From the NCBI GenBank assembly GCA_965178525.1, contig CBCXVS010000040.1, forward strand, positions 1 to 34,795: a DNA stretch of 34,795 nucleotides, given 5' to 3'. The translations under genes were made by a program, and so were the position numbers. The notes beneath the pieces are model-generated. The model was not told the origin of the DNA. It worked only from the letters and a program-made list of their open reading frames with translations, and ran no database searches. Below are positions 23,915-32,940 of the stretch, in pieces. Every line of letters begins with the position of its first letter. The stretch's first letter is position 1. This DNA comes from CBCXVS01 sp965178525. GTDB taxonomy: Bacteria; Tectomicrobia; Entotheonellia; Entotheonellales; Entotheonellaceae.

Positions 23915-26542
23915 ATGGAAGCAACAACAGCGGCAAAACCCCTCCATGGCAGCCGTGAAGAGCGTTATCCCCGGGCCAAAATGCATACGTTGCCAAACGG
24001 CTTGCGCGTCGTTGTCCTGGAAGATCACAGCGCGCCCGTGGTGGCATTGCAGACCTGGGTGCACTTTGGCAGTGCCGATGAGGGGCCGGCGATTGCGGGT
24101 ATCGCACATGTCTTTGAACATATGCTGTTTAAGGGTACCGAACGCTTTCCGAATGGCGAGATTGCCGCGCTCATCGAAGGGGCTGGGGGGTCCGTAAACG
24201 CCTGGACCAGCTACGACGAGACCGTCTATCATGTGACCCTGTCAAGCCGGTTTTGGGAAACCGGTTTTGACGTGCTCAGCGATGCGGTCCTCTATTCGCT
24301 GTTGGACGACACGGAATTGGCACGGGAAAAGGAGGTCGTGCTGGAAGAGCTCTGGCGGGGCAAAGACAACCCCGACCGTGAAATCTCCGAGCGTCTCTTC
24401 GAGCTCACCTACACCACCCACCCCTACCGCCGTCCAGTCATTGGCTCTGAAGAGACGGTAACCCAAATCGGCCGCGACGATATGTTGCGCATCTTTCGTA
24501 CCTGGTATGTGCCAAATAATATGATCCTCGTCGTCGTCGGTGACTTTGATACCACCGTGTTGCTGCAGGCAGTGGAAGATCGCTTCGGCGTCTTTCCAGC
24601 GCCTGATCTCCCGGTGCGCCCGCGGCCGGAAGAGCCGCCACAAACCGCGCCCCGCGTGTCCGCCTTTACCTTCCAAGCGGAAATGGCTCGGGTCAAAATC
24701 GCCTTTCCCGGCCTGGCTGCCGCCGACCCCCAGGTTCCCGCTCTTGATCTGCTCAGCGATCTCTTGGGCAGCGGCTATAATTCCGTGCTCTATACCGAAC
24801 TCAAACGCCGACGCGATCTCGCTTACGATGTCTATGCTTATAGCTATACACCGCAGGATCGCGGTATGTTTATGCTCGGGGCCAGTTGCGAGCCAGAGCG
24901 GGTTCCCGACGTGGTACGCGCCCTCATGCAGCATGTACGAGATATGCCAACGCTCGTCCTCTCTGAGCACGAATTGGCGGCAGCCAAAACTCGTATTGTC
25001 AGCCACTTCGTCCATGCCAGAGAGACCTGTCAGGGCATTGCTGATCAATTGGGACGCTGCGCCTTGGCGTATGACGATCCGAATTATGGCACGCGTTATA
25101 TCAACGCCATCGAAGCGCTGACAATCGAGGATTTGCGCCGTGCCGCAGCAATGTGTCTGGATACGCAGCGAGCCAATATTGCGCTGCTCATGCCGGACGG
25201 GGTACCGCTGCCAGACCGCAGCACCGTCCTCGCCTGGGCTGCGGAGGAAGCGGCTACCGAACCGGGGATGTTCGATATCCATATGTCGACGGACGCAGTC
25301 GCCCAGGTGTCTATCGTGGATCTTCCCGGTCACCAGACACTGCTCGTGCAGACTGACCGTAAGGCGCCGTTGGTCTCCATCCGCGCCGTGCTGGACGGGG
25401 GCCAGCGCGTCGAACCCGTCGGCAAGGCAGGACTGGCACGGCTACTGGCTACGGTCTGGGACCGTGGGACGGCCATGCGCAGTGCGAGCGAAATTGAGCA
25501 TAACCTCGACCGGCTCGGCGCCACGTTCGGCGCCATGAGCGACCGCGACACCCTGCAACTCAGCGCTCGGTATCTCAGAGAGACCTTTGCCGACGGCCTC
25601 GAAGTCTTTTTTGACGTATGGGCGCAGCCGACCTTTCCGGAATCGGAAGTCGTACGCGAGCGGACGGATCAATTACGCGAAATGGACTCACTCAAAGAAA
25701 ATCGCTCTGCCTATGCCTTTCAACATTTCCTTGCCACGTTGTATGGCTCCCACCCGTACCGGTGTCTGTCGCTCGGTTCCCGTGACGGTCTCACAACCGT
25801 GTCGCGTGAGGACTTGCTCGCGTTCCACCACGCCTTGGTGCACTCGCAAAAAGCGGTGTTTACCGTGGTGGGCGACATCACGGTTGAGGAAGTGTTGCCC
25901 TTGTTGCGCCGCTACATGCCATCTGCGCCCTCGGAGGCGAGGGACGCATCCATTCTGCATACCCCGACGTTTTCCGAACCGACGGAGGCCGTCGAACACA
26001 TCATCGAGTTAGACGGGCAACAGACGCACATCATATGGGGCTTTTCCACCGTGACCCTGCGCCATCCCGACCGCCACGCGCTGCGCATGCTCGACACGAT
26101 TCTCGGCGGCATGGGCGGCCGGCTATTCGTCGAACTCCGGGATCAAAAGAGCTTGGCGTATGCCGTGACGACGATTGACGCCTATCCGGTCGATCCCGGC
26201 TTCATGACACTTTACATCGGATGCAGTCCCGATAAGGAAACCGAAGCGCTTGACGAGTTCCGGCGCGTGTTACGTGACGTGCAGCAGCATGGTGTCACGG
26301 ACGAAGAACTGACGCGGGCCAAGACATACTTGGAAGGCGCCCTGGACATTGGCTTACAGGGTACCGGGCAACGGACCGCGGTGTACGGTTTAGGCACACT
26401 GCACCTGGGTAAATGGAATGCCTTCCGGGATTACCTCAATGCTGTGCAGTACGTCACGAGCGAGGATATTCAGCGCGTCGCCCAAACCTACCTGAATCCG
26501 GATCGCGGCATACGGGTGATTGCCCGGGCCACGCGGGCCTGA
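23915..26542 (+). CDS. M16 zinc metallopeptidase, two-unit fusion
   Basis: An 875-residue insulinase/pitrilysin-family peptidase with two M16 units in one chain. The N-terminal unit is catalytic: the inverted zinc motif H65-V-F-E68-H69 is followed by the third ligand Glu about 75 residues later (VVLEEL). The second unit (from about residue 475) has no HxxEH, as in inactive M16 partner subunits. It keeps FVELRDQKSLAYAV, the Arg/Tyr substrate-binding region. Many bacteria make the two units as separate subunits; here they are fused. There is no obvious signal peptide. The ribosome binding site is weak. It converges with the ketopantoate-reductase-like gene. Confidence 0.92.
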   Translation: MEATTAAKPLHGSREERYPRAKMHTLPNGLRVVVLEDHSAPVVALQTWVHFGSADEGPAIAGIAHVFEHMLFKGTERFPNGEIAALIEGAGGSVNAWTSYDETVYHVTLSSRFWETGFDVLSDAVLYSLLDDTELAREKEVVLEELWRGKDNPDREISERLFELTYTTHPYRRPVIGSEETVTQIGRDDMLRIFRTWYVPNNMILVVVGDFDTTVLLQAVEDRFGVFPAPDLPVRPRPEEPPQTAPRVSAFTFQAEMARVKIAFPGLAAADPQVPALDLLSDLLGSGYNSVLYTELKRRRDLAYDVYAYSYTPQDRGMFMLGASCEPERVPDVVRALMQHVRDMPTLVLSEHELAAAKTRIVSHFVHARETCQGIADQLGRCALAYDDPNYGTRYINAIEALTIEDLRRAAAMCLDTQRANIALLMPDGVPLPDRSTVLAWAAEEAATEPGMFDIHMSTDAVAQVSIVDLPGHQTLLVQTDRKAPLVSIRAVLDGGQRVEPVGKAGLARLLATVWDRGTAMRSASEIEHNLDRLGATFGAMSDRDTLQLSARYLRETFADGLEVFFDVWAQPTFPESEVVRERTDQLREMDSLKENRSAYAFQHFLATLYGSHPYRCLSLGSRDGLTTVSREDLLAFHHALVHSQKAVFTVVGDITVEEVLPLLRRYMPSAPSEARDASILHTPTFSEPTEAVEHIIELDGQQTHIIWGFSTVTLRHPDRHALRMLDTILGGMGGRLFVELRDQKSLAYAVTTIDAYPVDPGFMTLYIGCSPDKETEALDEFRRVLRDVQQHGVTDEELTRAKTYLEGALDIGLQGTGQRTAVYGLGTLHLGKWNAFRDYLNAVQYVTSEDIQRVAQTYLNPDRGIRVIARATRA

Positions 26543-26599
26543 GGCGTGGGCAGTTGGCTGTAAATCGTGAGTGAGCCACCGTCTGGCCACGGCTAACGA

Positions 26600-27607
26600 T
26601 TAATCCTGTAGGAGGTCGCGGAGCTGCCGAATCGTATATTTCCCCGGCAACTCTTGGGCTGCCGCCATCTCTTTAATCAAGTCCACCAGCAGACTGCTAT
26701 ACGGCGTTGGGACGTGATGCTGACGGCCCAGCCGTACAATCTCTCCATTAAAATAGTCAGCTTCAACTTCGCCACGTTGATGGTAGAGATCCTGCCACAA
26801 AGACGCGCGTCCCTTGAGTTCATCATCTTCCGGCACGCCCGGATCGAAATTGGGATCCCGCAACTCCCGGATGCGCTCCTCGATGTCGCCCATGCCCGGA
26901 GGCCCTTCATATTCAATACCTGCCGCCTGCAGTATGCGGGTGCCCTCTTCGTACACGTCGGCCAACCAGAGGCGTGCTTCCATCTGGGACCGCGCTTCCT
27001 GGCTCGCAAAGCCGGTCAGGCCCATGGTGGCATTGTTGAGATTCATCAACATTTTGTTCCACTTGTGCCGTGAAACGTATTCGGTGGTGTAGACCGCCAA
27101 ATCCGTTTCATCCAGGGCCGCGGCCACGTCCTTTGCCGCCTGACTCAGGCCGTCGGGAAAGGTGCCAACACCCACCGGACCGTTACCCGTATGCACCACC
27201 ACACCCGGTTCGAGCCGTTTCGCCCCAATGAGCACCATCACCCCGTTGACATGTTGAAAATACCTCGCGGCGGTCTCCTCATTGCGCACGCCATTCTGGG
27301 AGCAAAATACCGGTAATTCGAGAGAAGTGGCCTGGCGCAGCTCTTGACACGCAGCATCACAGTGAAACGATTTGACGGCCAGAAAAATCGCATCGTCGGC
27401 ACGGAAATCGACCTCACTGGCCTGCATGACGACGGGAAGATTAAGGGTATGATTGCCGTGCACGCCACGAAGCTGCAGGCCATGTTGCCGCAACGCCGCA
27501 ACATGATCCGGGATTTTCTCGATCAAGATGACATCTTTCCCGGCCTTCGCCAGTTGCCCACCGATGACGCCGCCAATCGCACCAGCGCCGCAGATGATAA
27601 AGCGCAT
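26600..27607 (-). CDS. Ketopantoate reductase-like oxidoreductase (ApbA/PanE)
   Basis: A 335-residue NAD(P)-dependent 2-dehydropantoate 2-reductase family protein. MRFIICGAGAIGGVIGGQLAKAG is the Rossmann loop. FLAVKSFHCDAA and FCSQNGVRNEE match the cofactor-side strands. HKWNKMLMNLNNATMGLTG contains the family catalytic Lys region. A helical C-terminal domain follows, somewhat longer than in E. coli PanE. No other pantothenate genes are nearby, and many family members reduce other 2-oxoacids, so a role in vitamin B5 synthesis is only possible. ATG 27607 has AAGGAG 8 bases upstream and is preferred to an ATG 18 bases further upstream. Confidence 0.88.
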   Translation of the reverse strand: MRFIICGAGAIGGVIGGQLAKAGKDVILIEKIPDHVAALRQHGLQLRGVHGNHTLNLPVVMQASEVDFRADDAIFLAVKSFHCDAACQELRQATSLELPVFCSQNGVRNEETAARYFQHVNGVMVLIGAKRLEPGVVVHTGNGPVGVGTFPDGLSQAAKDVAAALDETDLAVYTTEYVSRHKWNKMLMNLNNATMGLTGFASQEARSQMEARLWLADVYEEGTRILQAAGIEYEGPPGMGDIEERIRELRDPNFDPGVPEDDELKGRASLWQDLYHQRGEVEADYFNGEIVRLGRQHHVPTPYSSLLVDLIKEMAAAQELPGKYTIRQLRDLLQD

Positions 27608-27812
27608 ACGCGATTCTCCTTGCATGACGTGAGGTATTCAGCAGAGGAGCAGGCTAGAGACGTATCCTATCGCAAGCGTTTCAAGAAGTTGTGGCTAGCA
27701 CGACCATGTCAGCATGGCGAAGCCAACCGGGAGATGCGCGGGCACAACGTATGATTGAGGCGTACTAACCTCCCGGATATCGGATGGCGCTTCTCATCTC
27801 TGACCAACCCCA

Positions 27813-30119
27813 TCATGGGATTAAAGGCCGAGCCGCATCTACATCATACACCTCTGCGTCGTCGTCCATATCGCCAGCATCTTGACTATCCCCAGCCTCT
27901 CCGGGAGGAGGTGACAGGTTCACGGTTCGGTCTAACTGCACGCTCTTAACAAAGTCTAAAGCATCGGGTTCTGGAAGCTGATTTCGCATCCTTGGCCATA
28001 CCGAATTACACACTGCCATAATGAAGCCGATTTCGTTTATAAGAATCGAGGAAAGCAGTCCGAAATGCAACAAAAGCGCACCGCTGGCGCTAATCAGAGC
28101 TGGAGCGATAATCAATCTTAACGTCGTTTTGATATTGACATCGTAGTTCTGTGCAAGATCAAAAAGGTAGCAGAGCTGACGCAGACTCTGGTCCATTAAA
28201 ATGACCTGAGCCGTATCCGTGGCCACCGTGGAAGCCCCTCGTAAAGAAATGGACACATCGGCTTGTTTCAGCGCAATGGCGTCATTGATCCCATCACCTA
28301 TATAACAGACGGTTTTTCCCTCCTCCTGAAATTGCTTAATCAGATCAGCCTTGTTTTCAGGTAGGACCTCGGCAAAATACTGATCGATGCCCACGTGTTC
28401 GGCCAACTTTCCCGTCGGTTGTGCATGATCACCGGATATGATGCATAAGGACTGCAGGTTCCGGTGGCGTAGACCGCTGACAACGTCAGGGGCTTCCGGA
28501 CGCACCGTGGCATGGAATTCAATGGCTCCAGCGACGGCTTCGTCGACGGCCACAAGGACCAGGCTGTAACCTTGTTGGTGACATGTTTCCTGGGCCTGGC
28601 GCATGTCCGCCGAGATGAAAATCCCCTCCATTTCCATAAAACGCAAGCTCCCGACATGAAGGAGACGCTGGCCTGTCTTCACGGTCAGTCCGTACCCTAA
28701 GGTATAGGCCGCCTCATCAATCTCAGGGACGTGAAGTTGTCTGGCCTCGGCTTCCTGGAGGATAGCGATTGCAATGGGATGGGTCTGTTTCGTTTCCGCC
28801 ATGGCCGCATAGAGGAGAATGTCGTTTTCTTCGTAACCCGGGCAGAGATGAAACTGCCCGATGTGGGGCTGTTCTTCGGTCAACGTGCCCGTTTTATCGA
28901 ACACGATGGTATCGATGGTGTTCAATCGTTCAAAGACCCGCCCGTCTTTAATGAGCACGCCGTTTTTGGCGGCCGTCTCCAGGAAGTATAGGATGCCAAT
29001 ATAGGTGGCGATCGTAGTTTTATAGCGCGGATGGGCACTGAGGAGCGCCAACGAGCCCATCGGCCCAATGAAGGGAAGAGAGGCCCCACCCATCAGCAGG
29101 GTCGGCCCCACCGTTCGATTACTGACAGATTCCACTCTCAACTGGCTTTCGGTTTTGACATTGATCGTCTGATTGAGGACCTCGCCAATATGGGCGACAA
29201 TCGTCTCCTGACCTGCCTTTTCAACTTCAATGTGGATCTTACCGGACAGAACGACGGTTGAAGCGTAAACGTAGTCGCCGACGCCTCTGTCCACCGGCTG
29301 CGCTTCTCCGGTAAGAATATGTTGGTCCACAGCGGCGACCCCGGCGGTAATCTGTCCATCGACAGGGATCATGCCCCCCGCATCGACGACCACCGTATCG
29401 CCGGCCTCGATGGTCTCAAATGGGACTTCGACCTCAGTGCCATCAACCAGCAGCCACACATGCTGGGGTTGCTGCCTGAAAACGTCGACGACACTGCTTT
29501 CGGATTGGTTGCGAATTTGGCTCGTCAGCTTTCGATTATACATCAGGAGAAACAACTGAAAATTAGCGGTGAGAAAATAGCCCAGGGCGGTACAAGTGGG
29601 AATAATAATGACATACAGCACATCCATATTGAGCTTGCGCTCTTTGACCAGCGATCCATAAGCATTTTTTAGAAAATCACTAAAGACATAGAGCATCGCA
29701 GGAAGACTGAGCAGGCTGAATGGCGCATAGACTAGCGTGCCGACGGTGGATAAACCGAGTGCAACAGCAGAAATTGCCACTTTTTGATCCAGCTCTTTCG
29801 TCGAGCCATGAGCCTTGTCTCCACCCTGGTCCGATGAGAGTTCCATAGACTGTTGCTGATACGACTCACCAAAGCGGAGTTTCATCGTCGATTTTTGCAG
29901 CCAAGACCGCGCACGACTGCCAAGTGACGTGACGGCCCGTGTGGCAACGATGCCGCCCATGAAGGTATATAATACGGCCTTCCTCAGCGGCCCTAAGGGC
30001 CGCACCTCCGGACATGCTTTAGGAACCAACCACGTCTTCTGCGGAGATAGGCGCGCTTTTCTGGCGCGAGTGGCCATTGCTAGAGCTAGTCCGCAGCCAT
30101 AAAAAATCGCTGGAAGCAT
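27813..30119 (-). CDS. Divergent P-type ATPase, no CPC/Pro motif
   Basis: A 768-residue P1-type (heavy-metal-like) ATPase. Catalytic blocks are intact: TGEAQP (residues 270-275), phosphorylation D408 in FDKTGTLT, THPIAIAIL, and GDGINDAIALKQAD. In the helix before D408, where metal ATPases normally have CPC or another Cys/Pro pair, the sequence is SAHPRYKTTIATYIGILYFL. By alignment from the NG-x-IK-G anchor, the Cys and Pro of the neighbouring ATPase become A362 and Tyr. The N-terminus has hydrophobic segments and no HMA domain, then a charged linker (about residues 85-112). ATG 30119 has GAGGAA upstream. Cargo unknown; it may be a partner of the upstream ATPase. Confidence 0.88.
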   Translation of the reverse strand: MLPAIFYGCGLALAMATRARKARLSPQKTWLVPKACPEVRPLGPLRKAVLYTFMGGIVATRAVTSLGSRARSWLQKSTMKLRFGESYQQQSMELSSDQGGDKAHGSTKELDQKVAISAVALGLSTVGTLVYAPFSLLSLPAMLYVFSDFLKNAYGSLVKERKLNMDVLYVIIIPTCTALGYFLTANFQLFLLMYNRKLTSQIRNQSESSVVDVFRQQPQHVWLLVDGTEVEVPFETIEAGDTVVVDAGGMIPVDGQITAGVAAVDQHILTGEAQPVDRGVGDYVYASTVVLSGKIHIEVEKAGQETIVAHIGEVLNQTINVKTESQLRVESVSNRTVGPTLLMGGASLPFIGPMGSLALLSAHPRYKTTIATYIGILYFLETAAKNGVLIKDGRVFERLNTIDTIVFDKTGTLTEEQPHIGQFHLCPGYEENDILLYAAMAETKQTHPIAIAILQEAEARQLHVPEIDEAAYTLGYGLTVKTGQRLLHVGSLRFMEMEGIFISADMRQAQETCHQQGYSLVLVAVDEAVAGAIEFHATVRPEAPDVVSGLRHRNLQSLCIISGDHAQPTGKLAEHVGIDQYFAEVLPENKADLIKQFQEEGKTVCYIGDGINDAIALKQADVSISLRGASTVATDTAQVILMDQSLRQLCYLFDLAQNYDVNIKTTLRLIIAPALISASGALLLHFGLLSSILINEIGFIMAVCNSVWPRMRNQLPEPDALDFVKSVQLDRTVNLSPPPGEAGDSQDAGDMDDDAEVYDVDAARPLIP

Positions 30120-30342
30120 CTCGTGTTCCTCTCTCAGCGGCTCCTTCCGCTTGTATCTTGACAGTTGCGGATGCCTCTGCCATAAGATCTTGTATATCTT
30201 CACGTACCTCGTGCACGGCTCTCTGCAAACGATAGGTGAGCGTGCCACCCTTTTTGACGGCACCGCGGACGAGGGGAATCGTACGTTCAACGATCATAGG
30301 CGTTACCGAGCCCAACAAAAACCATGTCACGCAAGGCCACAT
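30019..30342 (-). CDS. Small membrane-anchored protein (DUF5132/PacL-like)
   Basis: A 107-residue protein between the two ATPases. A short hydrophobic N-terminus (PCVTWFLLGSVTPMIV) is followed by a basic amphipathic helix (PLVRGAVKKGGTLTYRLQRAVHEVREDIQDLMAEASATVK). This layout recalls DUF5132 proteins and the DUF1490/PacL partners of mycobacterial metal ATPases. The similarity is of architecture, not of a proven alignment. Its last 34 codons overlap the start of the downstream ATPase by 101 bp in another frame, so its true end may be earlier if an indel is present. AAGGA lies about 11 bases before the ATG. Confidence 0.55.
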   Translation of the reverse strand: MWPCVTWFLLGSVTPMIVERTIPLVRGAVKKGGTLTYRLQRAVHEVREDIQDLMAEASATVKIQAEGAAERGTRDASSDFLWLRTSSSNGHSRQKSAPISAEDVVGS

Positions 30343-30421
30343 ACGCTAGCGTTTCCTTCTCGTTCCTGATGCCCTGAGCAGTCAGTAGGTTGCGACAACC
30401 ATCATGCCATTCGATAACCTC

Positions 30422-32890
30422 TTATGCAACGATGTAGCTTGTCGAGGACGAGTCATAAGGCTCTCGTTCGGTCTCCGCCACGTGATTCCCGCTTCTATAC
30501 TGTGGCAGCATACCATTTGCCGTGGCGATCAAATTAAACGCATTGTTGAGCAGCAACGACGTGCCAAACCCGAAGACGCCGACCAGCGCGCCCGCGATGC
30601 AGAACGAATTGGGAATCAAGGTCAGCATCACGCTCCGATACATATTGCGTCTCAGGTTCTCCGAGATATCAAGGAGCAAGTCGAATTTGGCCAGATTACC
30701 ATCCATGAAGATCACATCGGCGACATCCGTCGCGACATCCGCTGCACCGCGTAGTGAAATGGAGTAATCCGCTTGCGATAGAGCGATCGAATCGTTGATA
30801 CCATCTCCAACCATCGCGACTTTCAGGCCTTGCTGCTGGAGGGCCTGCACATGCTCGGCCTTGTCTTCGGGCAGGACTTGGGCAAAGTAGCGATCGATAC
30901 CGAGACGGTGCGCCAGAGCCTGGGTGGCCATCTCATGATCGCCGGAAATCAGGTAAACATGCTCGATACCACGCTGGCGCAGATGCTGGATAATACGGTA
31001 CCCTTCTGGGCGAGGGGCAGCTTGCAGCTCGATGAGCCCAATCAGGTGTCCATCGGCGGCAGCAAAAATAGCCGAGCCGCCCTGGCTGTGAATGCCCTCC
31101 AGGCGTCCGAACATATCGCTAGGCAGCGTAATACCTTCGCGTTCCATGAAACGCTGACTGCCCACCTTGAGCGAGACATCTTCCACGTCTACCTGGACGC
31201 CAAATCCAATCGCGTACTCGGCGTCGGCCACCCGGGGTAGTGCTAGCTGCAGTTCTGCCGCCCGCTGCCGAATCGCTTTGGCAATGGGGTGAGTAAACCG
31301 TTGCTCGGCAACGGCGGTATATCTGAGGATCTGGTCCTCCGTGAAAGCGCGATCGCATGACCAGATCCGGCCGACCATGGGGACTTCTTCGGTCAGGGTC
31401 CCGGTCTTATCAAAGATGACCGCGTCCAGAGAATGAAGCGATTCCAGAATACTGCCATTTTTAATCACGATGCCGTTTTGTGCTGCCACCGCGATAGACG
31501 ACAGAAGGGCGAGGGGACCGGCAATCCGAATACCCGTACCGAAGTCGCAGTTCACGATCGCCAACATGGCGCTGGAGCCGCTTACCACACGCCCGATAGC
31601 GCCAAGACCCATAGTCGGCAAGACCATGAAATCCGCGAACTTCTCGTTCGTCGACTGCAGCCGCGCTTTGTACCCGACCGACTCCTCGATGATGTGCACG
31701 ATTTGGGAGGCTTGCGTATCGGTGCCGGTTTGATTCACCCGTACAGCGAGCTTACCTGCGACGACGGTGGTCATCGCGTAGACAGCATCTCCAAGCACAC
31801 GCTCGGCCGGCGCAAACTCACCGGTCAGCACTTGCTGATCCACCATCGCCTCGCCATCAACGACGATCCCGTCCACCGGCACCTGATCACCCGACCGCAG
31901 CACGACAACGCCATTCACTTGGAGGTCAGCGACCGGGACCTCAACTTCTTCACCATCGACCAACAGCCAGGTGGTCTGAGCTTGCTGGCCAAAAATTTGG
32001 GACAGCATCCGTTGGGACTGCGCCATCGAAGTTTCGAGAAGCAGATCGGCGATATCGACGGCCCACACCATAAAGGCACTGGCTAGGATATAACCATACG
32101 CCAAGGAAAGACTGATCACGGTCGCATCGAGGATATCGACTTTGATCTTTCGATCCACGACCAGCGTCCGCACCGCACGTGCGAGAATATGGGCCGATGC
32201 GACCAGGGTCCCCAAGATGGCGACAGGGGCGAGAACCGGCAGGAACTTCGCTATACTCGCGACGACCAGTGTCCCGGTCGACGTGGTGAGCTGAAGCACC
32301 ACACGATCCCACGGTATCGGCGCCAGCTGGGCCGCTTCGACATCGAAGCTGTGCATCGCAGCTGCTACCATCGCGTCGAGCTGTATCCGGAGTTGGGCAC
32401 TCGATAATCGATTGGGCGTGTATTTCACTAAGACGCACGAAGTCAGTAGATTCATCGAGTAGCTCGTGACACCGTTGAGCTGGAGCAAGCCCATACCGAC
32501 CTGCTGGGCGACCTCGGTATAGCGGCAAAGCAACGGATGAGCGGCGCGGAGCCGGCCCGGAAGATCGCTCTTGACGGTCCAGCGGGCCTTGTGCTCTGGC
32601 GCCACCGCCGTCTGGGGCGCCTCGGTTGCCCGCTCCATCACGAGCGCCTGTTCTTCCGCCATTAAGCAGGTCAAAAACTGCTTCTGGGAGTAGTGTGCGC
32701 GGTCATAGCGGATGAGCACAGAGAAGGTGATGCGGTTGGGTTCAAGGCCCCCCACCACGTCCTGGGCGACGAGGCGGCGCAAACGGATGAGGTAATCGGA
32801 CCAGATCGCTTCAGGTACGCGCAAGCGTAGACGGCCTGGAATGAAGCTACGCAGCTCAAATCCCGGATACTCCCACTTGTGACACGACAC
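30422..32890 (-). CDS. P-type ATPase with two Cys-less HMA-like domains
   Basis: An 822-residue P1-type ATPase. Two N-terminal domains (about residues 10-75 and 103-172) each begin with a PGRLR motif (FIPGRLRLRVP; DLPGRLRAAHP), as in HMA_2-type domains, and lack the CxxC of copper/zinc HMA domains. Core motifs: TGEFAP (356-361), D494 in FDKTGTLT, THPIAKAIR and GDGINDSIALSQAD. The ion-path helix reads VNCDFGTGIRIAGPLALL, with C448 and P459 but no CPC. The frame is open to 33271, but that part overlaps the symporter gene. GTG 32890 with GGAGGAG upstream is the likely start. Metal specificity is unknown. Confidence 0.9.
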   Translation of the reverse strand: MSCHKWEYPGFELRSFIPGRLRLRVPEAIWSDYLIRLRRLVAQDVVGGLEPNRITFSVLIRYDRAHYSQKQFLTCLMAEEQALVMERATEAPQTAVAPEHKARWTVKSDLPGRLRAAHPLLCRYTEVAQQVGMGLLQLNGVTSYSMNLLTSCVLVKYTPNRLSSAQLRIQLDAMVAAAMHSFDVEAAQLAPIPWDRVVLQLTTSTGTLVVASIAKFLPVLAPVAILGTLVASAHILARAVRTLVVDRKIKVDILDATVISLSLAYGYILASAFMVWAVDIADLLLETSMAQSQRMLSQIFGQQAQTTWLLVDGEEVEVPVADLQVNGVVVLRSGDQVPVDGIVVDGEAMVDQQVLTGEFAPAERVLGDAVYAMTTVVAGKLAVRVNQTGTDTQASQIVHIIEESVGYKARLQSTNEKFADFMVLPTMGLGAIGRVVSGSSAMLAIVNCDFGTGIRIAGPLALLSSIAVAAQNGIVIKNGSILESLHSLDAVIFDKTGTLTEEVPMVGRIWSCDRAFTEDQILRYTAVAEQRFTHPIAKAIRQRAAELQLALPRVADAEYAIGFGVQVDVEDVSLKVGSQRFMEREGITLPSDMFGRLEGIHSQGGSAIFAAADGHLIGLIELQAAPRPEGYRIIQHLRQRGIEHVYLISGDHEMATQALAHRLGIDRYFAQVLPEDKAEHVQALQQQGLKVAMVGDGINDSIALSQADYSISLRGAADVATDVADVIFMDGNLAKFDLLLDISENLRRNMYRSVMLTLIPNSFCIAGALVGVFGFGTSLLLNNAFNLIATANGMLPQYRSGNHVAETEREPYDSSSTSYIVA

Positions 32891-32940
32891 GATCCCTATA
32901 CTCCTCCTCTGGGTCCTGTGACTGACGCTTGATGTTCGGA

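Noticed and set aside
24242..25333. 363-codon minus-strand open frame opposite the M16 gene
   Set aside because: His/Arg/Gly-rich shadow of a well-supported peptidase gene.
27813..30290. Longer N-terminus of ATPase B starting at 30290
   Set aside because: The extra 57 residues are Arg-rich, overlap the small membrane-protein gene, and ATG 30119 has a clear ribosome binding site.
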